A stretch of 27,486 nucleotides of DNA, taken from CAWKDC01 sp044445605 (GTDB lineage Bacteria > Pseudomonadota > Gammaproteobacteria > JABCZS01). Positions 16,814-24,544 of this stretch are shown piece after piece; within the stretch, counting starts at the first letter, position 1, and every line of letters begins with the position of its first letter. The translations under genes were made by a program, and so were the position numbers. The DNA lies in assembly GCA_044445605.1 (NCBI GenBank), contig JBIOEA010000029.1, positions 1 to 27,486 of the forward strand, read 5' to 3'. Under the pieces are notes generated by a model. That model saw only the letters and a list, made by a program, of their open reading frames with translations. It did no database searches and was not told the DNA's origin.

Positions 16814-16819
16814 AGTATA
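16814..16819 (-). promoter_or_regulatory. -10 element for the giant orphan gene
   Basis: TATACT on the minus strand predicts a start near 16807, with a 20-base leader that contains AGAGGG. A T-rich stretch lies at -35 distance, but there is no good hexamer. Confidence 0.4.
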
Positions 16820-16889
16820 GCCCAAAGTTCAACAACAAACTGACTAGACCCCTCCATCATACCGCCCAAATCAATGACCTACAAGCAAC

Positions 16890-16997
16890 AAAAATCCCCC
16901 GCCTCGGAATACTCGGCTGCCCCCTTTGCAAAGGGGGCATAAGACATAGTTCGGAATACTCGCCTGCCTCCCTTTGCAAAGGGGGCCTAAGACATAG
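16890..16997. repeat. Composite palindromic repeat with a duplicated 47-bp module
   Basis: The element opens with AAAAATCCCCCG (16890-16901). Two near-identical modules follow (16904-16949, 46 bases; 16951-16997, 47 bases), each with TCGGAATACTCG, a palindrome and TAAGACATAG. The first palindrome is a perfect 20-base GCCCCCTTTGCAAAGGGGGC (16919-16938). The second (16966-16986) carries one change and one extra base. A related inverted copy is found at 27381-27452. It lies between the giant orphan gene and the first permease gene, so it may act as a boundary or terminator. It is most likely a dispersed REP/MITE-like family. Confidence 0.8.
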
Positions 16998-16999
16998 AA

Positions 17000-17023
17000 G
17001 GGCAGAAGATTTTTCGCTCCTAC
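17000..17023. repeat. Degenerate copy of the 9575 hairpin repeat
   Basis: Read on the minus strand, this is GTAGGAGCGAAAAATC followed by TTCTGCCC. It resembles the minus-strand reading of 9575-9602 (GCAGGAGCGAAACATC then TTTCGCCCC). The stem is partly lost. It directly follows the composite repeat and ends just before the permease promoter. Confidence 0.45.
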
Positions 17024-17024
17024 G

Positions 17025-17033
17025 TGCTATAAT
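17025..17033 (+). promoter_or_regulatory. Extended -10 promoter of the permease pair
   Basis: TGcTATAAT is a perfect extended -10. The predicted start is near 17040, giving a 25-base leader with GGGG seven bases before ATG 17065. No -35 is evident, since the upstream DNA is occupied by repeat sequence. Confidence 0.6.
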
Positions 17034-17064
17034 CTCCCATCATTCAATCAGTTGGGGCTAACAC

Positions 17065-18276
17065 ATGAACAAAATTGTAGGGTCTACCCTCATTGGAGCG
17101 GGTACCGCCATTGGCGCTGCCATGCTGGCTTTCCCATTAGTCACCGCTGGCCCCGGCTTTATCCCTTCTGCCTTCATTTTTATCGGTATCTGGGTCCTGA
17201 TGCTGGTCTCCTCGTTGCTGACGCTTGAGGTGAATCTCGCCTTTAAAGCGCCTCAAAACAGCTACCCTACGATGGCAGAAGCAACCCTAGGCAAATTTGG
17301 CCGGTTCATTACCTACCTCTCCTTTGTTTCACTCCTATATATGCTCATTGCTGCCTATATCACCGGCGGTGGCTCTCTGTTTGAAGCCGTCTGTATCATG
17401 CTGTTTCAAAAGGCTCCTCCCGCATGGATAAATGAATCGATTTTCACGGTGGTCTTAGGGCTCATCGTTGCCCTGGGCACCCGCGCCGTTGACCTGTTCA
17501 ACCGCAGCCTGTTTTCTGTCATGCTCATCTTGATTGGGTTGGTCTTTACCTTCTTCCTACCACAGGTCGATTTCGCCAGCCTGGTAAGCCATATCGAACC
17601 CCAATACGGCTGGGCCGCCTTGCCCGTTATTTTGACCGCCTTTGGCTTCCATATCGTCATCCCTTCACTGGCACCTTATCTTGACTATAACGTCGTGTCA
17701 CTGAAAAAAGTATTACTCTTCTCAAGCTTGCTGCCCTTGATCATCTATTTATTGTGGATCATGGCATTGCTCGGGACACTTCCTTATGAAGGTGATATGG
17801 GCTTCCGTGCACTCGCGCATGGAGATGGCTCATTGTCATCGTTGATGCTCTCCATCAATCACTGGCGGCCCGCCATGTGGCTGAACGGCGTCATCAATAC
17901 ATTTGCGAATTTTGCGATGATCACATCCTTCCTGGGCGTCAGCTTGGGATTGTTCGGTTGCTTGCAAGACAAAAAAGATAAAGTGCCTCATCGTGCTCGC
18001 ACTGCGTTGCTCACCTTTATACCGCCATTACTCGTCGTGATATTTTATCCAGAAGGCTTTGTCACGTTACTCAGCGTTGCATCGATATTTGTCGCGATCA
18101 TTTTGATCATTCTGCCTGCCATGATGGCCTATCGTCGTAGAAAGTTGCCGAACCTGCCTTCTCCGTATGTGGTCTTCGGTGGCAATGTGACGCTCATTCT
18201 GACTATATTATTAGGCATCGCATTCATTGCGATCGAATTGTTGCGCCAATGTGATAGGCTTCCTATCTGGTCCTAA
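17065..18276 (+). CDS. Aromatic amino acid permease (TyrP/Mtr, HAAAP family), copy 1
   Basis: This 403-residue inner-membrane permease belongs to the hydroxy/aromatic amino acid permease family, proton symporters for tyrosine or tryptophan. The unwound first helix has GAGTAIGAAMLAFPLVTAG (11-29), and helix 3 has YITGGGSLFEAV. About eleven hydrophobic segments and the length fit TyrP/Mtr. AFGFHIVIPSLAPYLDYN is the conserved central signature. Substrate choice between Tyr and Trp cannot be read from sequence. A second, related permease starts 21 bases downstream, so they form an operon from the extended -10 promoter at 17025. Confidence 0.92.
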   Translation: MNKIVGSTLIGAGTAIGAAMLAFPLVTAGPGFIPSAFIFIGIWVLMLVSSLLTLEVNLAFKAPQNSYPTMAEATLGKFGRFITYLSFVSLLYMLIAAYITGGGSLFEAVCIMLFQKAPPAWINESIFTVVLGLIVALGTRAVDLFNRSLFSVMLILIGLVFTFFLPQVDFASLVSHIEPQYGWAALPVILTAFGFHIVIPSLAPYLDYNVVSLKKVLLFSSLLPLIIYLLWIMALLGTLPYEGDMGFRALAHGDGSLSSLMLSINHWRPAMWLNGVINTFANFAMITSFLGVSLGLFGCLQDKKDKVPHRARTALLTFIPPLLVVIFYPEGFVTLLSVASIFVAIILIILPAMMAYRRRKLPNLPSPYVVFGGNVTLILTILLGIAFIAIELLRQCDRLPIWS

Positions 18277-18297
18277 TAAAATCTCGGAGAAACTGTG

Positions 18298-19470
18298 ATG
18301 ACAAAATCTAAATCAATGGGTTCTGCTTTATTGATCACAGGGACTGCCATTGGCGCAGGAATGCTCGGCATTCCCTTAGCCACGTCATCGCTGGGTGTAT
18401 GGCCTACCCTCGGTTTACTCGTCATTGTTTGGTTGTTCAGTTTATTAGCGGGCCGTTTGATTTTGGCAGTCATTCTTGCACTGCCTAAACATGATTTGCA
18501 TTATAACCGCATGGCGTTTTTAACCTTAGGCCGCCCAGGACAATGGGTGGCATGGGTCTGCGTATTAGGCTTGTTGTATTCATTGACCGTTGCTTATATC
18601 ACCGGCGGCAGCTCACTATTCCGTTCCGTCTTAGTTGCAAAAGGGCATACACCGCCGCCTTTCGTCTTAGAATGTTTGTTTACCGTTGTTTTAGGATCGT
18701 TCATTGTTATCAGCACACGCGCAACCGATGCACTCAATCGCATGTTGATGGGTGTCAAAGCAACATTACTCGTCCTCATGTTGTTCTTGTGCTTGCCTGA
18801 AGTCGAACATGACTTGCTCAAACCAACCTCACACATTCCTGCGTTGGGCCTGGGGTTATTGACGGCCGTCCCAGTACTCTTCGTTTCATTTGGGTTCCAT
18901 CATATTCTTCCATCGTTAGCACAATACAATCACTACGACGTAAAACCACTTCAACGTGCATTGTTTTGGGGAAGCGTGATCCCATTGCTCGTCTACATCG
19001 CTTGGGTGATCATGACATTGGGCGTCATCCCCTTAACCGGCCCCGATAGTTTCGCTAGCCTCACGAGCCCGGACGTTGGCCCGTTCATCACATTATGGGT
19101 TGGACGTTTGCAACAGCCATCGCTCGATGTCATTATCCAATTACTGGCCCCTATCGCCCTCATTACTTCGTTTTTAGGCGTGACATTGGGCTTGTTCGAT
19201 TTTTTAAGCGATAGTTTATCGTCACGTCCGGCTTTATCAAAGCGGCGCTGGGTGCTAGGATTGATGACGTTTGGGTTGCCATTGATCGGCGCCCTGCTCT
19301 ATCCACATGGTTTTATTGCGTTGCTGAAGTTCGGTGGCGTATTTTTGGCGGTCATGGCATTCATTTTGCCACCGTTGATGGCCATGAAACTTAACGTCGG
19401 CGGTAAAATCGTGCCCATCATGGTAATTTGCTTTGGAATTCTGGTCGCTGCCTTGGGCTTATTTTCATAA
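18298..19470 (+). CDS. Aromatic amino acid permease (TyrP/Mtr, HAAAP family), copy 2
   Basis: This 390-residue permease is a paralogue of its upstream neighbour. It shares the first-helix motif GTAIGAGMLGIPLATS (15-30), YITGGSSLFRSV and the central FGFHHILPSLAQYNHYD. The many substitutions between copies point to an old duplication, possibly with different substrates (Tyr against Trp or Phe). ATG 18298 is preferred, with GGAG eight bases upstream; a GTG at 18295 is also possible. Spacing from the first permease (21 bases) indicates co-transcription. Aromatic amino acid import would suit an organism that is auxotrophic or lives on host amino acids, but the window does not show that. Confidence 0.92.
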   Translation: MTKSKSMGSALLITGTAIGAGMLGIPLATSSLGVWPTLGLLVIVWLFSLLAGRLILAVILALPKHDLHYNRMAFLTLGRPGQWVAWVCVLGLLYSLTVAYITGGSSLFRSVLVAKGHTPPPFVLECLFTVVLGSFIVISTRATDALNRMLMGVKATLLVLMLFLCLPEVEHDLLKPTSHIPALGLGLLTAVPVLFVSFGFHHILPSLAQYNHYDVKPLQRALFWGSVIPLLVYIAWVIMTLGVIPLTGPDSFASLTSPDVGPFITLWVGRLQQPSLDVIIQLLAPIALITSFLGVTLGLFDFLSDSLSSRPALSKRRWVLGLMTFGLPLIGALLYPHGFIALLKFGGVFLAVMAFILPPLMAMKLNVGGKIVPIMVICFGILVAALGLFS

Positions 19471-19474
19471 CCCG

Positions 19475-19483
19475 TGCTATACT
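19475..19483 (+). promoter_or_regulatory. Extended -10 promoter for zapD
   Basis: TGcTATACT lies just after the permease stop codon. It predicts a start near 19490 and a 30-base leader before the zapD ATG at 19520. The ribosome site is weak (GAG at about 10 bases). Confidence 0.5.
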
Positions 19484-19519
19484 CAGCGTATCATTTATTT
19501 TGACGAATGAGTTAACCTA

Positions 19520-20284
19520 ATGTCGGATCCAATTGTATACGAACAGCCCTTAAATGAGCGTATGCGTACCTTGCTACGCCTTGAGCACCTATTTAATCAA
19601 ACAAACCACGCGTTGAAAGCCAATAGTTCTTGGGACCATCGTCAGGCCATTGCAGGCATCATTGAGATTTTAAGTCTGCTGGAACGTGCCGACCTCAAAA
19701 CAGAATTCATGAAAGAAATTGACCGGATGTCCGCTGTCCTCAATAAACTCAAACAACAGCCCGATGTTGACCAGCAAGCACTGGATAAATTACTCACAAC
19801 CCTCAGGGAACATCATTACACACTACAGCACACGACTGGCCGCTTGGGCGATGCCCTGCGGACGAATGAACTCGTGAATGTGGTACGCCAGCGCTTAGCG
19901 ATCCCTGGCGGCACCTGTGGTTTTGACCTGCCCGCTTTCCATTTCTGGTTATCGCAAACCATGCATACGCGCAAAGAATCGCTTGAAAATTGGTATCGCC
20001 AATTTGGCCCCATTGAAAGTACTGTCAGCTTATTGCTTGATATTGTCCGCCAGAGCGCTTATGAAGAAAAAGTTCATGCTCCCGGTGGATATTTCCAAAA
20101 AGCATTGGAAACAAATACCCCTTGCCAGCTCGTGCGCGTCACGTTGCATGGCGTATCATCCTTCCCTGAAATCAGTGGCGGGAAACATCGGATCAGCATC
20201 CGCTTCTTAACGCAAGACGATCATCTTCACCCTGTTCCAAGGCAAGATGATGTGCACTTCACCTTGGGTTGTTGTGTGATTTAA
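19520..20284 (+). CDS. zapD: Cell division protein ZapD
   Basis: This 254-residue cytoplasmic protein bundles FtsZ filaments at the Z-ring. It matches ZapD (DUF1342) along its length. The N-terminus is VYEQPLNERMRTLLRLEHL (6-24), matching the E. coli pattern FEHPLNEKMRTWLRIEFL. The family signature RQRLAIPGGTCGFDLPAFHFWL spans 123-144. IVRQSAY (175-181) and the C-terminal beta domain with ISGGKHRISIRF (218-229) follow, ending in LGCC as E. coli ZapD ends in LACC. In enterobacteria it sits with coaE and yacG; here it follows two permease genes and has its own likely promoter. ZapD is limited mainly to gamma- and betaproteobacteria, which helps place the genome. Confidence 0.96.
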   Translation: MSDPIVYEQPLNERMRTLLRLEHLFNQTNHALKANSSWDHRQAIAGIIEILSLLERADLKTEFMKEIDRMSAVLNKLKQQPDVDQQALDKLLTTLREHHYTLQHTTGRLGDALRTNELVNVVRQRLAIPGGTCGFDLPAFHFWLSQTMHTRKESLENWYRQFGPIESTVSLLLDIVRQSAYEEKVHAPGGYFQKALETNTPCQLVRVTLHGVSSFPEISGGKHRISIRFLTQDDHLHPVPRQDDVHFTLGCCVI

Positions 20285-20338
20285 GTACACCTGCAGACAT
20301 CATTAGTTAACCTGATTACAAACTATAATATAATTTAT

Positions 20339-20367
20339 TTGACCAACCTCCAATCTCATCCTATAAG
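20339..20367 (+). promoter_or_regulatory. Strong sigma70-type promoter for the 712-residue gene
   Basis: TTGACC (20339-20344), exactly 17 bases, and TATAAG (20362-20367) predict a start near 20374. This rules out the in-frame start at 20370 and supports ATG 20403. A second AT-rich tract with overlapping TATAAT-like hexamers lies just upstream (about 20323-20334). Confidence 0.65.
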
Positions 20368-20402
20368 TTATGCATGTAGCATTACCTTTGAGAGGTTGTA
20401 TC

Positions 20403-22541
20403 ATGCATACCCTTACTGAAGAGCAAATTTTACAGATCATGACGTGGCGTGAACGAACAGCGCAAGCATGCTTGACCTGTGAAAAAGAAATTGAAGCCTT
20501 AAACATTCAACCTGAAATCCCCATGTCCGTGGGGCAAGCCAAACGTATTGTGGCCTGGGATATTCGTTTTATGCGAATTAAAATTCAAATGTCAGAGCTG
20601 CACGGCAAATGGAGCAGCACACCAGCCGACTTCCCCCTAGCCAGCTTTAATGCCTTTGAGGAGGCAAAACAAGCCATTACGCATGGGCGAAAAAATATTG
20701 TTGGAAACCACCTCAAACGTGCTATTGGGGTATTACAACGAGCAGGTTCAAGCGACAAAAAATCAACGAGCAAATTCGCAGAAAGTTGGATGCGTTGCGT
20801 GTCAGAGAGCGAAGGCAGTGAGTCAGCCCAAGAAGCTTATAGGCAACAGCTTTATGATAAAGCAATACAAAAAAAACAACGTGCTGAATTAGGATGGCAG
20901 CGACTGAGAGCACATTTACAAAAAATTCGGGAATCTAAATATAGAAGAACGACTGAACACAAAGTTCAAGAAACTGTTACTCGATTAAATATGCGCTTTA
21001 AAAGCATTGATCAGGTAGTGTTAGCGCATGCACGCTCAAATATCAAATCTAAATATGAAAATATTAAAAATAATCACGATGCGCTCGACGTTTGGCTGAG
21101 CATCGTCAAGGAAGCCTATGAAATTGCCAATAATAATATTGATCTCTTTTTAGATAAAGTAGAAGCAGACATAAAACGTCGCAAACATATCAAAACAGAT
21201 ATCATGAAGGGCTTTGTTTCACTGGCCATGAGCCCGTTTTTACTGAACTATTTTGTCGATCCCACATTATTCATGTTAAGCGGGTTAGCAAAAAAAGTAA
21301 CAACGTTGGCGAACTCATTGGCTGAAGCGAGCACCTCACCCGCCAGTAATGGCTCCGTCATGAGTGAAATTCAAAGACAATTCTACTCATTCCTTGGGGC
21401 TATTGGTATTGCAGGAGATAACCACGAAAAAACAATTAAGAAAATTGACGAGATGCGAGAAAACAGCCCCGTTGAGTTTGTTGATCTCATGAAACAATTC
21501 TCGGACTATAAGCTACATGGCTTTGCAAAAGACATGTCACAGGCTTTCGATTCCAACTCACAAATCTGGAACGGCCACACACCTGAAGAAGTAATATGCG
21601 CACAACGGATGAAGCTTATTCGCGAAGCACAAATGGATTTGAATGAAGCCGAATGGAAGAAGGTGCAAGATGATAAATTCGAACATTTTTTCCACAACAT
21701 TGAAATGGATTTAAAAAAGCAATTCGACACAGTTTCAAGAAATATTTTTTCGGAAATCGACAAACAATACCCCAAACGAAATGATATCATTCAACTCCAA
21801 AACATTATTAACGCATTGAGTTTCGACGAAAAAGTGGCCGGAATGAACGCTGTCAGGACAAAAAACAGGAATGAATTGATTAAAGCCATGGCCGACCAAA
21901 TTGAAACAAGCATGATCGTTAAATATGCCTGTACTTATGACGGTTTTTTTGGGGGTAGTGCCAAGCAGGCACATAGCCATATCAACCTGATGGCTCAACA
22001 AAGGTTCGATCCCTATCAACACTCTCATTTTGGTCTCAAGGCCGATCAACAAGGAAGAGCCATCATCGATCACCTTATCAAAAAACTGCCCAATAAAAAA
22101 GGGGAGCTTGAGACACTTAAAAATGTGGGCATCATTGAGGCTACCCGATGCCACTGGAACCTTAAAACCAGTGAAAAACAAAGTAACAGACAATCCGTGT
22201 TGAATGAAATCATTCAAGAATATGCAAATGGTGATATTTCGACTAAATTAAAATCAGAAGTATTCAAGTTCGCGGCAGCTAAAAACATTGACATTCCAAC
22301 ACGGGTCAAACCAACGGTTAAACACGAATGGATTGCAGAAAAAGCTTTACGCGATCATGCAGAAAAATCCTTGGCCCCACTGATCCAAGAGGCAGATAAA
22401 TATCGCACGGTAACTCAACGCCAATTACGTTTGACGAAAGAATTGCTGGATGAGAAAGCACTGATAAAATCAGTCCCATCAAGCCTTGATGACCAGACTA
22501 TGCAGCGTGTCACGGATTCTCGCAGCTTGTTCGAAATCTAA
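20403..22541 (+). CDS. Unrecognised 712-residue, mostly helical protein
   Basis: I recognise no family. ATG 20403 has GAGAGG about eight bases upstream and a promoter giving a 29-base leader. There is no signal peptide. Residues 140-265 are long charged helices, probably coiled coil (YDKAIQKKQRAELGWQRL onward). A hydrophobic stretch at 269-296 (MKGFVSLAMSPFLLNYF onward) may be a membrane anchor or hairpin. More helical sequence follows (330-480), then a basic, mixed C-terminal part ending SRSLFEI. The last 63 bases overlap the uvrB 3' end in antisense. A large helical orphan with one hydrophobic patch and its own strong promoter is compatible with a secreted effector, but no secretion gene is in the window. 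Other functions are equally open. Confidence 0.8.
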   Translation: MHTLTEEQILQIMTWRERTAQACLTCEKEIEALNIQPEIPMSVGQAKRIVAWDIRFMRIKIQMSELHGKWSSTPADFPLASFNAFEEAKQAITHGRKNIVGNHLKRAIGVLQRAGSSDKKSTSKFAESWMRCVSESEGSESAQEAYRQQLYDKAIQKKQRAELGWQRLRAHLQKIRESKYRRTTEHKVQETVTRLNMRFKSIDQVVLAHARSNIKSKYENIKNNHDALDVWLSIVKEAYEIANNNIDLFLDKVEADIKRRKHIKTDIMKGFVSLAMSPFLLNYFVDPTLFMLSGLAKKVTTLANSLAEASTSPASNGSVMSEIQRQFYSFLGAIGIAGDNHEKTIKKIDEMRENSPVEFVDLMKQFSDYKLHGFAKDMSQAFDSNSQIWNGHTPEEVICAQRMKLIREAQMDLNEAEWKKVQDDKFEHFFHNIEMDLKKQFDTVSRNIFSEIDKQYPKRNDIIQLQNIINALSFDEKVAGMNAVRTKNRNELIKAMADQIETSMIVKYACTYDGFFGGSAKQAHSHINLMAQQRFDPYQHSHFGLKADQQGRAIIDHLIKKLPNKKGELETLKNVGIIEATRCHWNLKTSEKQSNRQSVLNEIIQEYANGDISTKLKSEVFKFAAAKNIDIPTRVKPTVKHEWIAEKALRDHAEKSLAPLIQEADKYRTVTQRQLRLTKELLDEKALIKSVPSSLDDQTMQRVTDSRSLFEI

Positions 22542-24479
22542 GTTTTTGGCGCACTCGTACATTTGACTCTCTAACGATTTAATCTTTTTAGAGAGTTCTG
22601 CGGGAGTCAGGGCGGTCGTCTCCAGTTCTGAAGCGCCTTTTTTATTGCGTGATTTACCCGAGAAGGAGGTCGCCCCTTCCATGATATCTTCAACAGATTT
22701 CATCACCGTCTTAGGCGTGATGCCATGTTTCAAATTGTAAGCAATTTGTTTTTCCCGACGACGCTCTGTTTCATCTATCGCAACTTTCATGGAATTCGTG
22801 ATGCGGTCGGCATATAAAATCGCTTTGCCACGCACATTGCGCGCTGCACGGCCAATCGTTTGAATCAGTGCGCGCGTCGATCGTAAAAAGCCCTCTTTGT
22901 CTGCATCAAAAATAGCGACAAGCGATACTTCCGGCATATCCAAGCCTTCACGCAACAAGTTAATCCCCACAAGCACATCAAAATGCCCGAGCCTGAAATC
23001 ACGGATAATTTCCACGCGTTCAACCGTATCAATATCCGAATGCAAATAACGCACTTTTACACCATGCTCGTTCAAGTAGTCGGTGAGATCTTCAGACATG
23101 CGCTTGGTCAACGTGGTGATCAATACCCTATCGCCCATACCTACGCGCAACTTAATCTCAGACAACACATCATCGACTTGAGAACCTGCTTTACGGACTT
23201 CAATCTCAGGATCCAACAATCCCGTTGGACGAACCACTTGTTCACAGACTTGATCGCTGTGTTCCAGCTCGTAGGGACCTGGCGTTGCAGACACGTAAAT
23301 TGTTTGGGGTGAACGCGCTTCAAATTCGTCAAAACGCATCGGACGATTATCCATGGCACTGGGTAAGCGGAAACCGTATTCAACAAGGGTTGTTTTACGC
23401 GAACGATCACCATGAAACATGCCCCCGATTTGTGGCACCGTCACATGAGATTCGTCGATAATCAATAAAGCATTTTTAGGCAAATACTCAAATAAGGTGG
23501 GCGGCGCCTTCCCTTCTGGATAACCGGATAAATGTCGGCTGTAATTTTCAATGCCTTGACAATACCCCAATTCATTCAGCATTTCTAAATCGTAACGTGT
23601 GCGTTGATCAAGTCGCTGATACTCAACATGCTTTTGCAAACTTGCTAATACTTCCAAACGCGCTTTCAACTCAACCTTAATAGACTCCATCGCTTTCAAC
23701 ACATTTTCACGCGGCGTCACGTAATGCGATTTCGGGTAAACCGTCGCCCGTGGCACTTTGCGTAATATTTCTCCCGTCAGCGGATCAAAATATTGCAATG
23801 ATTCAATTTCATCGTCGAACAATTGAATGCGTAATGCCTCTTCATCTGATTCAGCAGGAAAGACATCGATCACATCCCCTCGAACGCGATAGGTCGTACG
23901 ACGGAAATCAATTTCATTGCGCGTGTATTGTAATTCTGTTAAGCGCTTCAAAATAAATCGTTGGTCCACTTTATCACCGCGATCCAAATGCAAGACCATG
24001 CTCAAATACAAACGTGGATCGCCCAGACCATAAATAGCAGAGACACTGGCAACGATAATAGTATCATTGCGTTCCAATAAGGCTTTCGTCGCGGACATCC
24101 GCATCTGTTCAATGTGTGCGTTAATCGCAGAATCTTTCTCTATATAAGTATCCGACGCCGGCATGTAGGCTTCGGGCTGGTAATAATCGTAATAAGAAAC
24201 AAAGTACTCGACGGCATTATTCGGGAAAAAGCTTCTCATTTCCCCATACAACTGCGCGGCCAAGGTTTTATTAGGCGCAAGAATGAGCGTTGGCCGGTTT
24301 ACTTTCGCAATCACGTGGGCCATGGTAAAGGTCTTGCCGGAGCCCGTCACCCCAATCAAGGTTTGTTTGGCCAGGCCATCTTCTAACCCAGACAAGAGGG
24401 TTTCGATGGCTTTGGGCTGATCGCCGGTGGGCTCAAAGGCGCTTTTTAGCCGGAAGTGGCTGGTTGTCGATTTAGTCAT
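22479..24479 (-). CDS. uvrB: Excinuclease ABC subunit B
   Basis: This 666-residue protein is the damage-verifying helicase subunit of nucleotide excision repair. It receives damaged DNA from UvrA and recruits UvrC. Walker A is GVTGSGKT (43-50). The DNA-clamping beta-hairpin begins at YYDYYQPEAYMP (96-107). The DEAD-like box is IDESH (about 338-342). Helicase motif VI lies in TIGRAARNVRGKAILYADR. The C-terminal UVR domain, which binds UvrA/UvrC, is ESQMYECAKNLDFEQAARIR (about 637-656). Length is normal. No ribosome site is visible, and a -10 element ends seven bases from the ATG. No LexA box is apparent in the 65-base gap to the divergent aminotransferase gene. The 3' end overlaps an orphan gene by 63 bases. 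Confidence 0.98.
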   Translation of the reverse strand: MTKSTTSHFRLKSAFEPTGDQPKAIETLLSGLEDGLAKQTLIGVTGSGKTFTMAHVIAKVNRPTLILAPNKTLAAQLYGEMRSFFPNNAVEYFVSYYDYYQPEAYMPASDTYIEKDSAINAHIEQMRMSATKALLERNDTIIVASVSAIYGLGDPRLYLSMVLHLDRGDKVDQRFILKRLTELQYTRNEIDFRRTTYRVRGDVIDVFPAESDEEALRIQLFDDEIESLQYFDPLTGEILRKVPRATVYPKSHYVTPRENVLKAMESIKVELKARLEVLASLQKHVEYQRLDQRTRYDLEMLNELGYCQGIENYSRHLSGYPEGKAPPTLFEYLPKNALLIIDESHVTVPQIGGMFHGDRSRKTTLVEYGFRLPSAMDNRPMRFDEFEARSPQTIYVSATPGPYELEHSDQVCEQVVRPTGLLDPEIEVRKAGSQVDDVLSEIKLRVGMGDRVLITTLTKRMSEDLTDYLNEHGVKVRYLHSDIDTVERVEIIRDFRLGHFDVLVGINLLREGLDMPEVSLVAIFDADKEGFLRSTRALIQTIGRAARNVRGKAILYADRITNSMKVAIDETERRREKQIAYNLKHGITPKTVMKSVEDIMEGATSFSGKSRNKKGASELETTALTPAELSKKIKSLESQMYECAKNLDFEQAARIRDTLHSLVIKA

Positions 24480-24485
24480 AGGGAC

Positions 24486-24515
24486 ATTCTAGTGAAGTTA
24501 CGGTAGAATAAGCAA
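24486..24515 (-). promoter_or_regulatory. Promoter abutting the uvrB start codon
   Basis: On the minus strand, TTGCTT (24515-24510), an 18-base spacer and TAGAAT (24491-24486) predict a transcript start at 24479, the A of the uvrB ATG. The -35 is a partial match. A plus-strand TAGAAT at 24504-24509 may serve the divergent aminotransferase gene. Confidence 0.4.
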
Positions 24516-24544
24516 GTAGCAGTCATCAAAAAAGGAACCATTTC

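Noticed and set aside
16904..16997. Possible CRISPR-like direct repeats
   Set aside because: Only two units, directly adjacent with no spacer, and each contains an internal palindrome. No cas gene is present. This is a tandem duplication of an intergenic repeat.
21735..22217. 160-codon open frame antisense to the 712-residue gene
   Set aside because: It lies wholly within a better supported gene and has no promoter or clear ribosome site. Its translation looks like an antisense shadow.
24480..24544. LexA/SOS box upstream of uvrB
   Set aside because: No CTGT-N8-ACAG-like sequence could be found in the short uvrB to aminotransferase gap.
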